Shown here one piece after another: positions 1 to 7,585 of a stretch of 64,000 nt of DNA. The stretch comes from G963668605 sp963668605 (lineage in GTDB: Bacteria > Acidobacteriota > Terriglobia > Bryobacterales > Bryobacteraceae), in NCBI GenBank assembly GCA_963668605.1, contig OY764903.1:2542001-2606000 (forward strand). Direction: 5' to 3'. Below the pieces are notes generated by a model. The model was not told the DNA's origin. It saw nothing but the letters and a program-made list of their open reading frames with translations, and ran no database searches. The translations under genes were made by a program, and so were the position numbers. Within the stretch, counting starts at the first letter, position 1. Each line of letters opens with the position of its first letter.

Positions 1-113
1 CCGTATTTCACGCCAACTGTATCGGCGGCCAACATCATTGTGATGGGCATCAGCGCGAGGTGATCGGCGTCACCATGCGCAATCGCCGTGAGGATTCTCT
101 CTCTGCCGGTCAT
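1..113 (-). CDS. Uroporphyrinogen decarboxylase-like (URO-D/MtaA family) protein, N-terminal fragment
   Basis: Only the first 37 codons lie in the window; the gene runs off the left edge. The N-terminus reads MTGRERILTAIAHGDADHLA, the opening typical of the URO-D superfamily, which includes haem-pathway uroporphyrinogen decarboxylase and corrinoid methyltransferases of the MtaA/CmuA type. The 'MT.RER.L.A..HG..D' opening is more usual for the methyltransferase-like members than for HemE, but the fragment is too short to decide. The ATG follows an AGGAGG Shine-Dalgarno at only 2-3 nt spacing. It lies 14 bp after the YfhO-like gene on the same strand, so co-transcription is likely. Confidence 0.7.
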   Translation of the reverse strand, partial: MTGRERILTAIAHGDADHLALMPITMMLAADTVGVKY

Positions 114-127
114 AGCCTCCTATTTTG

Positions 128-2326
128 TCACGAGCGCCGGAAGCATGTTTGACGCAGCAACAGCCCGCATGCGCCCAGCAATCCGGCCGCTGTCATGAGC
201 GCTCCGAGCAGTGCGGAGCGAGGCTCGTAGTGCATCTCGATGCGATGGAGACCGCGCTCCACGATAACGCCACGCAGCGCGCCGTAGGGTTCGAGAATCG
301 CAACGGGCGCGCCGTCGACCGTCGCTTTCCAACCCGGAAACGCAGTATCGGAGAGCACGGCCAAACCGCGGCAGTTCATGCGCGCTTCGATGGCGACCCG
401 AGCGGCTTTATATTCGACGATGCGCACATCGTCGCCGCCGCACGCTTCGAGATTCGCGGGAGGAGCGGCGAGCATCGGCGCCTTCGCGCGCAAGTCCCAA
501 TTCGGATTCTGAATCGCGACGCGCAAGTGGCCATACGATGGCACCTGCACGGCTTCATGCACCGCCCATACGCGCGGGAACGCGCCTGGATTTTGATAAA
601 CATTGATTCCGCTTTCGCCGGCAAAGACCTTGACCTGATCGGGCCGAGAGGGATTGCGGCCGACGCTGAAATTTGCGCCGAGCAGGTCCTGCGTGCGCGG
701 AAGATACGATTCGAATTCATGCACGTTGGCGGTGACGCTCGCGAGATAGCCGCCGGTTGTCTGTATGCCGTGCCAATCGCCGAAATTGTACGGGATCTCG
801 CGGTCGTCGACGACGGCGCGCACCGGCTCCTTCTGCCACTTCAGGAATGCCGCAATATCGTTGTGCTGGCTAAGGCGGGCAAGGTCGGAAGCGAAGCCAG
901 GCACGGCGAGGTTCGGATAGTTGGCGCCGGAGACATTGCCGATCTCGATCATCACGAGCGCAACAAGGGCAACGAGCAACAAGCGCGCACCGATCGCCGA
1001 CCGGCGCCAGGCCGCGAACAGAGCAGCGAGCGCCAAGGCCGCGAGGCCCGTGAGCATCAGATGCTCGTTCGGTTCGAAACGGCTCGCGCGCGCCGTCAAG
1101 AACAGGAATCCGATCAGAGCACCTCCCAGGCATCCCAGCCAGAGCGCACTGCGCCGCACCCAGCTTGCGCCGGGCTCGCTGCGCAACGCATCGACCCCAA
1201 AGGCGACGAGCGGCGCGATACCAAAGTTGAAAAGCACGATCGCACGCGCCGGCACGCGCGCCTTGCCGAAAACCGGCAGCAGTGCGTAGAGCATCCCGTG
1301 GAAGACGTTGCTCCCGCCGATGGCCAGCAGCAAACCTCCGAGTGCGATCCCTGTAAACAGGCGCGCGTCGGATCGCGTGCGCCACGCCGTGTACACGCCG
1401 AGCAGTGCCAGCGAGAGGGCGGCGAGCCCGATGAAAGGATTTACGTTTTGCGACAGCCCAGGACTGACAATGCTCAGCAGCGACGCCGGTGTCAGCGAGA
1501 AATGCTGGTGCACGCTGTACGGAACCGGTTGGTTCCAGGCGAGGGGTTGAGCGACACCCGCCCAACGCACGGCGAGTTTTCCATACTCATACGCGGGCAA
1601 CGTTTGCAGGCCGCTGGTCAATACCGCGAACAGTGCCGCGAGTGCGCACAGCGGCAGCAACTTCCGGTTGCGAAGCGTGAAGAACAGCGCGGCGGCGGCC
1701 ACGGCCACAGAGAGATACATCGGCGCTTCGTGATGTCCGCTGAGCCACGAGACGCCGAGAAACGTTCCCGACAGCACGGCGCTAGTCCGCGTCTGACGGC
1801 CCTCGACGGCGCGCAGAAGAAAGAGAAACACGAGCGGCGCCCAGATAGCGCCATTGAGCACTTGCGGCCAATCGGTGTTGCCGAGGAATCCGCCGAGACC
1901 GAAGACGAGTCCCGCGAGCAGTGCGGCAGGTTGGCTTAGCTTGCGGTCGCGGCACAGCCAGTAGCAGCTCAGCGCGCCGAAGTAGTGAATCAGAACAAAA
2001 TACCAGTGCACGAATTCGATGCGGATCTTGCCTTCGCGAAACGGCAGTAGAAACAGCAGCCAGTTGGGCGGATAGGCGGCGCCGAGAACTTGCGCGAGGA
2101 AAGGCTGACCGTACCAGTGATTCGGATTCCACAACGGAAAGCGCGAATGATGCCATTCACTGGCCTGGAACTGGAAGCGCGGCAGGTCGAGATACGCGAG
2201 GTCCGGGCTTTCGAGAAAGCTGTACTGGCCGGTGAACAACAGCTTCCAATAGAAGCCTGCACACAGGAGCAACAGCAGCACGGGCCAGGCGAAATGCTTC
2301 AAACGTTGGAGCGGCGTGGTTGGCAA
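128..2326 (-). CDS. YfhO-like polytopic membrane protein
   Basis: A 732-residue membrane protein with a first transmembrane helix at about residues 12-32, many further helices to about residue 470, a soluble C-terminal domain, and a last helix near 705-727. The stretch after the first helix (YLDLPRFQF, PLWNPNHWYGQPF) is characteristic of the YfhO/GT-C-like family, whose members resemble lipid-linked glycosyltransferases acting on cell-surface polymers. Substrate cannot be inferred. The start used is TTG (codon at 2324-2326); no convincing Shine-Dalgarno precedes it, and a second TTG eight codons later (MKHFAWPV...) is an alternative. It lies immediately upstream of the URO-D-like gene. Confidence 0.75.
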   Translation of the reverse strand: MPTTPLQRLKHFAWPVLLLLLCAGFYWKLLFTGQYSFLESPDLAYLDLPRFQFQASEWHHSRFPLWNPNHWYGQPFLAQVLGAAYPPNWLLFLLPFREGKIRIEFVHWYFVLIHYFGALSCYWLCRDRKLSQPAALLAGLVFGLGGFLGNTDWPQVLNGAIWAPLVFLFLLRAVEGRQTRTSAVLSGTFLGVSWLSGHHEAPMYLSVAVAAAALFFTLRNRKLLPLCALAALFAVLTSGLQTLPAYEYGKLAVRWAGVAQPLAWNQPVPYSVHQHFSLTPASLLSIVSPGLSQNVNPFIGLAALSLALLGVYTAWRTRSDARLFTGIALGGLLLAIGGSNVFHGMLYALLPVFGKARVPARAIVLFNFGIAPLVAFGVDALRSEPGASWVRRSALWLGCLGGALIGFLFLTARASRFEPNEHLMLTGLAALALAALFAAWRRSAIGARLLLVALVALVMIEIGNVSGANYPNLAVPGFASDLARLSQHNDIAAFLKWQKEPVRAVVDDREIPYNFGDWHGIQTTGGYLASVTANVHEFESYLPRTQDLLGANFSVGRNPSRPDQVKVFAGESGINVYQNPGAFPRVWAVHEAVQVPSYGHLRVAIQNPNWDLRAKAPMLAAPPANLEACGGDDVRIVEYKAARVAIEARMNCRGLAVLSDTAFPGWKATVDGAPVAILEPYGALRGVIVERGLHRIEMHYEPRSALLGALMTAAGLLGACGLLLRQTCFRRS

Positions 2327-2413
2327 ACATACAGCATAGCGCCCCGGATGCCGTGCAAAGCGTAGACGCCAAGGGAGCGCACTGGCGGTCGCGCGCTCCC
2401 GGAGCCGATGCGC

Positions 2414-2626
2414 CTATCTGCGCCCACTGCGATTGCCCGCACCCGTGCCGCCCCCGGTGCCGGGCTCGTGCTGCGGACCGGCGCCATCTTGCGAGCCGAG
2501 CTTCTTGCCCTTGCGCTGTCCCTGCTTCTGTCCCGTGCCGGGCGCCGGAGTGGTGGGCGCCTGCGCGAAACTCACCGCGGACGTCAACACAAATGCCATT
2601 GCGATTGCCAAGTACGTTTTCTTCAT
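2414..2626 (-). CDS. Small secreted Gly/Pro-rich protein
   Basis: A 70-residue protein with a clear signal peptide (MKKTYLAIAMAFVLTSAVSF, cleavage likely after AQA) followed by a low-complexity tail rich in Gly, Pro, Gln, Lys and Arg. The ATG at 2626 has an AGGAGA Shine-Dalgarno at good spacing, which decides it over a longer upstream in-frame ATG. The mature part is short (about 45 residues), basic and probably unstructured. I recognise no family. It is separated from the divergent rhamnulokinase gene by about 170 bp. Confidence 0.6.
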   Translation of the reverse strand: MKKTYLAIAMAFVLTSAVSFAQAPTTPAPGTGQKQGQRKGKKLGSQDGAGPQHEPGTGGGTGAGNRSGRR

Positions 2627-2799
2627 TGAGTGGGTCTCCTTCTGACCTCGCTCTGAGTAAATGCAGGTCTCTGGCCAATAGCGCGACATCGAAAAACAAA
2701 GCACTTAGTCGACAATCCACTTCCTGCGGCACGCAGAGCTTGCACGGAGCCACGCCGCTTCTGCATGAGGCGCGAGCTGGCGTATACTAACGGTTTCTT

Positions 2800-4266
2800 A
2801 TGAAACACTACCTCGCCGTTGATCTCGGGGCCGAGAGCGGCCGAGTAATGCTCGGTTCGCTTTCGGGCTCCACACTTGCGCTCGAAGAACTGCACCGCTT
2901 CGCCAACACTCCGGTGCGGGTGCCCAGCGGAATCTATTGGGATCTCTTCCGGCTGTTTCATGAGATTCGTGAGGGCCTCACGAAGGCCGGGCGCGAGCGC
3001 CGGTTAAAGATCGAAGGCATCGCCGTCGACACCTGGGGCGTGGACTTCGGCCTGCTCGGCTCTGACGGTGCATTGGTAGACAATCCGCGTCACTATCGCG
3101 ACGCACGCACGGTTGGCGTAATGGAGCAAGCCTTCGCCGTGATGTCGCGCGAAAAGATTTTCCGTCATACCGGAACGCAGTTCATGGCGCTCAACTCGCT
3201 CTATCAGCTCTATGCCACAAAGCTCGCGGACGCTCCTGGTTTGCGCGCCGCCACCAGGCTGCTCTTCGTTCCGGACCTTTTGAGCTATTGGCTTACGGGC
3301 GTGCAAAAAGCGGAACTGACCATCGCGAGCACGTCGCAGTTTTACAATCCGGCGGAAAAGCGTTGGGCTACGGAAGTCCTGGACACGCTCGGCATTCCGA
3401 CGGCGATTCTGCCGGAGATCGTGCCGCCCGGCACGCTGTTGGGACCCGTGTTGCCCGAGATCGCGGAGAGCTGTGGCATCGGTTCTGTTCCGGTCTACAC
3501 GACTGCGGCCCACGACACCGCTGCGGCCGTTGCAGCAGTGCCGGCCGAAGGCTCCGACTGGTGCTACATCAGTTCCGGCACGTGGTCCTTAATGGGCGTC
3601 GAGGCGGATTCGCCGATCATCAACGAACAGTCGCTGGCGCTCAATTTCACGAACGAAGTCGGCTACGGCGGCAAGATTCGCCTGTTGAAGAACATCGCCG
3701 GATTGTGGCTGCTGCAAGAGTGCCGCAAAGCGTGGAGCGCCGCCGGCCAGCAGTTCGAGTATGCTGAACTGGCGCGCATGGCGTCAACCGCGAAACCTTT
3801 CTCCGCGGTGTTGAACCCCGATGCGTTTCTCGAAATCGGTAACATGCCGAAGAAGATCGCGGAGTATTGCGCAACCACCGGCCAGACCGCACCGGCCGAG
3901 CCTGCTGAGATGGCGCGCGCGATTCTGGAGAGCCTCGCCCTGCGCTATCGACAGGTGCTCGAAAGCCTGGAGAGTCTGATCGGCCACAGCCTGAAGACCA
4001 TACACATCGTCGGAGGCGGCTCGCGCAACCAGGTCCTGAACCAGTTTGTCGCCGACGCAACGGGACGGCGCGTAGTGGCCGGTCCTACCGAGGCGACAGC
4101 GGCAGGCAACGTATTGATTCAAGCGATCGGCGCCGGACAACTCGGAAGCTTGGCCGAGGCGCGCCAGGTGGTGCGCACCTCCTTCCCGGTGAACGTCGTG
4201 GAGCCGCAATCGCGCGCCGGCTGGGACGATGCCTATGCGCGTTTTTGCGACCTGACTAAGCGCTAA
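2800..4266 (+). CDS. rhaB: Rhamnulokinase (FGGY carbohydrate kinase)
   Basis: This 488-residue protein phosphorylates L-rhamnulose with ATP in the cytoplasm, the second step of rhamnose use. The N-terminal phosphate-binding motif DLGAESGRV (about residues 8-16) is specific to RhaB within the FGGY family, and the C-terminal adenosine motif GGGSRNQVLNQ (about 405) is present. Length matches E. coli RhaB. No rhamnose isomerase or aldolase is adjacent, so it stands alone here. A TATACT -10-like hexamer at 2783-2788 lies only 11 bp before the ATG and no Shine-Dalgarno is visible, which would fit a leaderless or nearly leaderless mRNA. Its stop codon overlaps the convergent gene by 4 bp. Confidence 0.9.
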   Translation: MKHYLAVDLGAESGRVMLGSLSGSTLALEELHRFANTPVRVPSGIYWDLFRLFHEIREGLTKAGRERRLKIEGIAVDTWGVDFGLLGSDGALVDNPRHYRDARTVGVMEQAFAVMSREKIFRHTGTQFMALNSLYQLYATKLADAPGLRAATRLLFVPDLLSYWLTGVQKAELTIASTSQFYNPAEKRWATEVLDTLGIPTAILPEIVPPGTLLGPVLPEIAESCGIGSVPVYTTAAHDTAAAVAAVPAEGSDWCYISSGTWSLMGVEADSPIINEQSLALNFTNEVGYGGKIRLLKNIAGLWLLQECRKAWSAAGQQFEYAELARMASTAKPFSAVLNPDAFLEIGNMPKKIAEYCATTGQTAPAEPAEMARAILESLALRYRQVLESLESLIGHSLKTIHIVGGGSRNQVLNQFVADATGRRVVAGPTEATAAGNVLIQAIGAGQLGSLAEARQVVRTSFPVNVVEPQSRAGWDDAYARFCDLTKR

Positions 4267-4850
4267 CGCAGAAACGGCAGATACGCCGGAACACGTGATT
4301 TGTACGCTTCGAACGCACCGCCGAAGCGCTGCCGCAGGATGCCGTCTTCGGCACGTACGCGAATCTCGGTACCTGCGATGTAGATTACCAGCGCCACCGC
4401 GATGCCCTGCCAAGCAGTGATCAGCACGGCGGTGGAGCAGGCCATGCCCAGCAACGCGAGATAGATGGGATGGCGCACCAGAGCGTAAGGCCCGCTCGTA
4501 ACCAGTTCGTGATCGCGCGTGACGACGGCCTTGATGCGCCACTGCCGTCCGAGACCGCGCACCGCTTCCGAAGCGAACCAGAGCGAAATTGCAGATGCGG
4601 CGATGCTCAGCGGCGCCGCCCATGCGGGCGCGGCGGAGAGTGATCTGCGCCAAGTAAGAATCACGAATAGTGCGAGCCCCTCAAGCAGCAGTCCCAACAT
4701 CGAGAGCGGCGCGCGCAGGTCGTGTTCGCGTTCCCCACTCGCTTCCGAGCCGCGCTCGCGGCGCACGCGAATGTGATTCTGAAGAAGACGTGCAGCGAAT
4801 AGAAACCAGCACACGAGTACCCAGCCGAGCGCAAAGCGCGGAAGCCCCAT
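4263..4850 (-). CDS. Isoprenylcysteine carboxyl methyltransferase-like (ICMT/PEMT) integral membrane protein
   Basis: A 195-residue protein with about five hydrophobic segments. It carries the signature GPYALVRHPIYLALLG (about residues 119-134), followed by a C-terminal E..L...FG..F..Y....P..LP pattern that binds SAM in the ICMT/PEMT membrane methyltransferase fold. Bacterial members methylate lipids or unknown small substrates; the substrate here is unknown. It lies 21 bp downstream of the haem-binding protein gene and converges on rhaB with a 4-bp overlap. Confidence 0.8.
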   Translation of the reverse strand: MGLPRFALGWVLVCWFLFAARLLQNHIRVRRERGSEASGEREHDLRAPLSMLGLLLEGLALFVILTWRRSLSAAPAWAAPLSIAASAISLWFASEAVRGLGRQWRIKAVVTRDHELVTSGPYALVRHPIYLALLGMACSTAVLITAWQGIAVALVIYIAGTEIRVRAEDGILRQRFGGAFEAYKSRVPAYLPFLR

Positions 4851-4871
4851 GCCTCTATTCTAAGCTCCAGG

Positions 4872-5309
4872 CTAGCGGGCCGCGGCACAGAAAGCGGCCG
4901 AATCCTGTGCGCTCAGCTTCGCTTCCGGATGTAGCGGCAGGTAGAGCCCCAGCGGCATCTTCCCTGCCCTGACCTCATCGCACGCTTCGCGCAGGCGGAG
5001 CTGCGACATCTCAGGACTGTAAATGTTCCAGTGCGAAAAGTTCAGGCGCGCGCGGCCTTCCTTCACGTCGCGCGCGATCAACCACGACATTGGCGAAATC
5101 TTGCTGTACCAGGGCCAAACCGTATGATTGGTGTGGCAATCCCGGCAGGAGCGATCTACGATGGCAACCACCTCATGCGGCGGCTTCGCGACGGCCGCAA
5201 ACGAGGCGGCCGGGTCCGCAGGCGGGTTAGAGAACTCCGGTTGAAAGAACTGCGCCCCGACGACGCCGATGGCGAGCGTCGCGGCGCACAGCACAAGTTT
5301 CTTTTTCAT
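4872..5309 (-). CDS. Secreted haem-binding domain protein with CXXCH
   Basis: A 145-residue exported protein with an N-terminal hydrophobic leader (about residues 3-20) and one c-type haem motif, CRDCH, at residues 55-59. This is followed by the segment WPWYSKISPMSW typical of the small 'haem-binding domain' family found in Bacteroidetes and Acidobacteria. It probably acts as a periplasmic electron carrier. The gene starts 9 bp after the stop of the di-haem peroxidase gene on the same strand, so the pair is probably one transcription unit and the protein is a plausible electron donor to that peroxidase (inference). Confidence 0.85.
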   Translation of the reverse strand: MKKKLVLCAATLAIGVVGAQFFQPEFSNPPADPAASFAAVAKPPHEVVAIVDRSCRDCHTNHTVWPWYSKISPMSWLIARDVKEGRARLNFSHWNIYSPEMSQLRLREACDEVRAGKMPLGLYLPLHPEAKLSAQDSAAFCAAAR

Positions 5310-5318
5310 TCGATCCGC

Positions 5319-6368
5319 CTAGTCGGCCTCGCTCGGTTTTGGCGTTTTCGAAGTGCTCTTCGGCAGCTTGGGCGGCTTGATGTACTCGGCCGGGATCTCG
5401 CCAGTAAGAGACTCGAGCCAGCCCGCTAGCAGTTTCACGTCTTCTGGCGACATCGCTCTGCCAAGCTGGAATTCCGCCATCTTGGAGATCGCTTCGTCGA
5501 GCGTCGACACCTTGCCGTTGTGAAAGTACGGCGCCGTCTTTGCGATGTTGCGCAGCGAAGGAACCTTGAACATCATGCGATCGGCTTCGCTATTCGTCAC
5601 GTGGAGGCGGCCTGTGTCGGAGGAGTCGGGCCACGCCTTCACCGCGCCCAATTTCTGGTACATGTTCGCGCCCAGATAGGTGCCGGCATGGCAGGCCTGG
5701 CAACCGGCCGCGAGAAACACGTTCAGCCCGGCCTTTTCTTGTGAAGTCAGCGCCGCCTGATCGCCCTTCAGAAATTTGTCCCAACGCGCCGGCGTGATCA
5801 GTTTGCGCTCAAACGCTCCGATGGCTTTGCCCATGTTGTCGTAGGTCACGGCGTCCTTGTCGTCCGGGAAAGCCTTGCGGAACGCATCCACATATTCCGG
5901 CATCGATTTCAACACCGCCACCACTACCTTCTCGGAAGGCATCGCCATCTCGACCGGGTTCATCACCGGACCCTTGGCCTGCTCCTCGAGATTCGCCGCA
6001 CGGCCGTCCCAGAACTGCACAAAATGGCCAGCTGCGTTGTACGTGGTAGGCGAGTTGCGGTCGCCGCGCTTTCCCTTGTGGCCTGGCGACGTTGCTTCGC
6101 CGTCCACGCCGTACTTGTCGAGCAGGTGGCAGCTATTGCAGGAGATCTTCTGACTCTTTGAGAGCCGTGGTTCGTAGTACAGCATGCGTCCGAGCGCGAT
6201 TTTTTCCTCCGTCAAGACTTCGCCCTTGAGAGGAACAGCCTCAGGAAGCGCTGCGAACAATTTCAGCTTTGCAGGATCGATCGTATCCGAGGGCGCTTTG
6301 CTACAGCCCGGGACCAGAGCCATCAGTAACGCCGCCGCGGCGAATATCCAACGGTGTGAGTTTCGCAT
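5319..6368 (-). CDS. Di-haem cytochrome c peroxidase (CcpA/MauG family) lipoprotein
   Basis: This 349-residue protein has two c-type haem motifs, CNSCH at residues 77-81 and CQACH at 223-227, in the spacing of bacterial di-haem cytochrome c peroxidases. These reduce periplasmic hydrogen peroxide with electrons from a small cytochrome. A lipobox-like VPGC at residues 19-22 suggests a membrane-anchored lipoprotein. The tail (about 330-349) is Lys/Pro/Ser rich. The ATG follows a GGAG Shine-Dalgarno, and a plausible sigma-70 promoter lies just upstream. It heads a short operon with the haem-binding protein and possibly the ICMT-like gene. Confidence 0.88.
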   Translation of the reverse strand: MRNSHRWIFAAAALLMALVPGCSKAPSDTIDPAKLKLFAALPEAVPLKGEVLTEEKIALGRMLYYEPRLSKSQKISCNSCHLLDKYGVDGEATSPGHKGKRGDRNSPTTYNAAGHFVQFWDGRAANLEEQAKGPVMNPVEMAMPSEKVVVAVLKSMPEYVDAFRKAFPDDKDAVTYDNMGKAIGAFERKLITPARWDKFLKGDQAALTSQEKAGLNVFLAAGCQACHAGTYLGANMYQKLGAVKAWPDSSDTGRLHVTNSEADRMMFKVPSLRNIAKTAPYFHNGKVSTLDEAISKMAEFQLGRAMSPEDVKLLAGWLESLTGEIPAEYIKPPKLPKSTSKTPKPSEAD

Positions 6369-6401
6369 TTTAATCTCCGTAAAAATGAATTCTTACGAAG
6401 T

Positions 6402-6429
6402 AGTATACCCCGCACAGCGCCCAGTGCAA
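6402..6429 (-). promoter_or_regulatory. Putative sigma-70-type promoter of the peroxidase operon
   Basis: Read on the minus strand, TTGCAC (6429-6424) is followed after 16 bp by TATACT (6407-6402). Transcription would start about 25-30 nt before the peroxidase ATG at 6368. The -10 matches consensus at 5 of 6 positions and the -35 at 4 of 6. Called by eye only. Confidence 0.4.
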
Positions 6430-6430
6430 G

Positions 6431-7441
6431 TCAAACTTTGGGTAATGGTCCCATCCACTCCAACTGCTTCGCAATGCGCGGGTGGAGCTTATAGGTCTTG
6501 CGGATCGCGGCCAGTTCCACGCCACCGCGCAATTCGATCTTCGCAAGATCATATTGGCCCAGGCCCGCCGCGGCGCAGTACTTCAAGTAGCCGACCCATT
6601 CGGCATCGACGCCCATGGCCTCCACGCCGATCCGGTCCGCCGCAATCAGGTCCGTGGAGGCGATCGCAACGCGCGAGGCGACGGGCGTGCCCTTGAGCGG
6701 ACCTTCGCCCTCCATGCCTTCATAGCCGTCAATGACCGCTACACCCCAAAACGGCCGCATGCGCCTGGCAGTAAGTGCGAGATTCATCTGTATCTGCCGG
6801 TAACCGGAATGATACTTGTACTTGTCGTGCCACTTACTCGTCTCTTTGCGCGAGTTATGCAGCGGCGCGGACATCACCATGTTCTTCACCGACAGCGTCG
6901 CCACAACATTATCATGAGCCTTCAGAATCGCCGCGCCGAAGATAAACGCATCGGGGTCGAACATGCGCCAAGCCAGCCGCACCGGTGTTAAATGGAGATC
7001 GCGGTCGATGATCTCATGCGCGACAAAGCGATCTTCATCGTTAAAATCGATCAGGCTGATCTTCTGCGCACGGTACTCGGAGACGACGCGCGTGTAGAGA
7101 AAGTTTTCATAGGCGTCCCAGGTGCAGTCTTTCGACGAGTCGGCGATTACGATGGGGCCCTTGAAGCGCGGGGCCAGATATTCCAGAATCGCGCGCAGCG
7201 TATCGGCGTGCGTCGAGCCGAGTTGGTTATTGACGGCGACGGTGTTGGGCTTCAGCAGGACGTACTTCTTACGCCGCAACGCCGGCCGGATCTGGTCATC
7301 GATGGCGATCAGCGCATCGTACACGTTCTTGCGGCGGTCGCCGCCGTGCGTCAGCGCGACGACGGAGCGCGGGCTTTGAGCCTGTGTTTGTGGCAACGCC
7401 GCGGCCATCGAGAGCATCGCGCGTCGGGATAACTCAATCAT
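6431..7441 (-). CDS. DUF362 domain-containing protein, probably exported
   Basis: The 336-residue product starts at the ATG at 7441 (MIELSRRAMLSMAAALPQ), which gives an RR-containing leader of Tat type; a longer upstream reading adds only unlikely sequence. The body contains KPN and ADSSK elements, a conserved ILKAHDNVVATLSVKNM stretch and a DGYEGMEGEGP region, characteristic of DUF362 proteins. These are sometimes found fused to ferredoxin domains; this one lacks the ferredoxin part. The molecular function of the family is not established. It has its own spacing from neighbours (about 60 bp on one side, 145 bp on the other). Confidence 0.75.
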   Translation of the reverse strand: MIELSRRAMLSMAAALPQTQAQSPRSVVALTHGGDRRKNVYDALIAIDDQIRPALRRKKYVLLKPNTVAVNNQLGSTHADTLRAILEYLAPRFKGPIVIADSSKDCTWDAYENFLYTRVVSEYRAQKISLIDFNDEDRFVAHEIIDRDLHLTPVRLAWRMFDPDAFIFGAAILKAHDNVVATLSVKNMVMSAPLHNSRKETSKWHDKYKYHSGYRQIQMNLALTARRMRPFWGVAVIDGYEGMEGEGPLKGTPVASRVAIASTDLIAADRIGVEAMGVDAEWVGYLKYCAAAGLGQYDLAKIELRGGVELAAIRKTYKLHPRIAKQLEWMGPLPKV

Positions 7442-7535
7442 GACACTTACTGTACCGCCACTCACTGCTGCCAAGACACGCTGAGATCGCCCATGAAACG
7501 CTACACAAAGCTCGAAGAAACGCGGTGAAGTCACA

Positions 7536-7566
7536 GCCCCCGGTCGCTATTGCTCCCGGCACCGTT
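7536..7566 (+). repeat. Single REP-like repeat (family 1), degenerate copy
   Basis: A 31-bp sequence opening with CCGGTCGC and ending CCCGGCACCGTT, related to the inverted repeats at 15103-15167, 17385-17519, 28256-28387 and 55238-55268. This copy stands alone in the gap between the DUF362 and TPR genes and differs from the consensus at several positions in its middle. Confidence 0.6.
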
Positions 7567-7585
7567 ATGAGAAAAGTGACCGCCA

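Noticed and set aside
125..1939. 604-codon open frame on the plus strand opposite the YfhO-like gene
   Set aside because: The sequence is Arg/Gln/His-rich without domains and mirrors the membrane protein codons on the other strand, a typical GC-rich antisense shadow.
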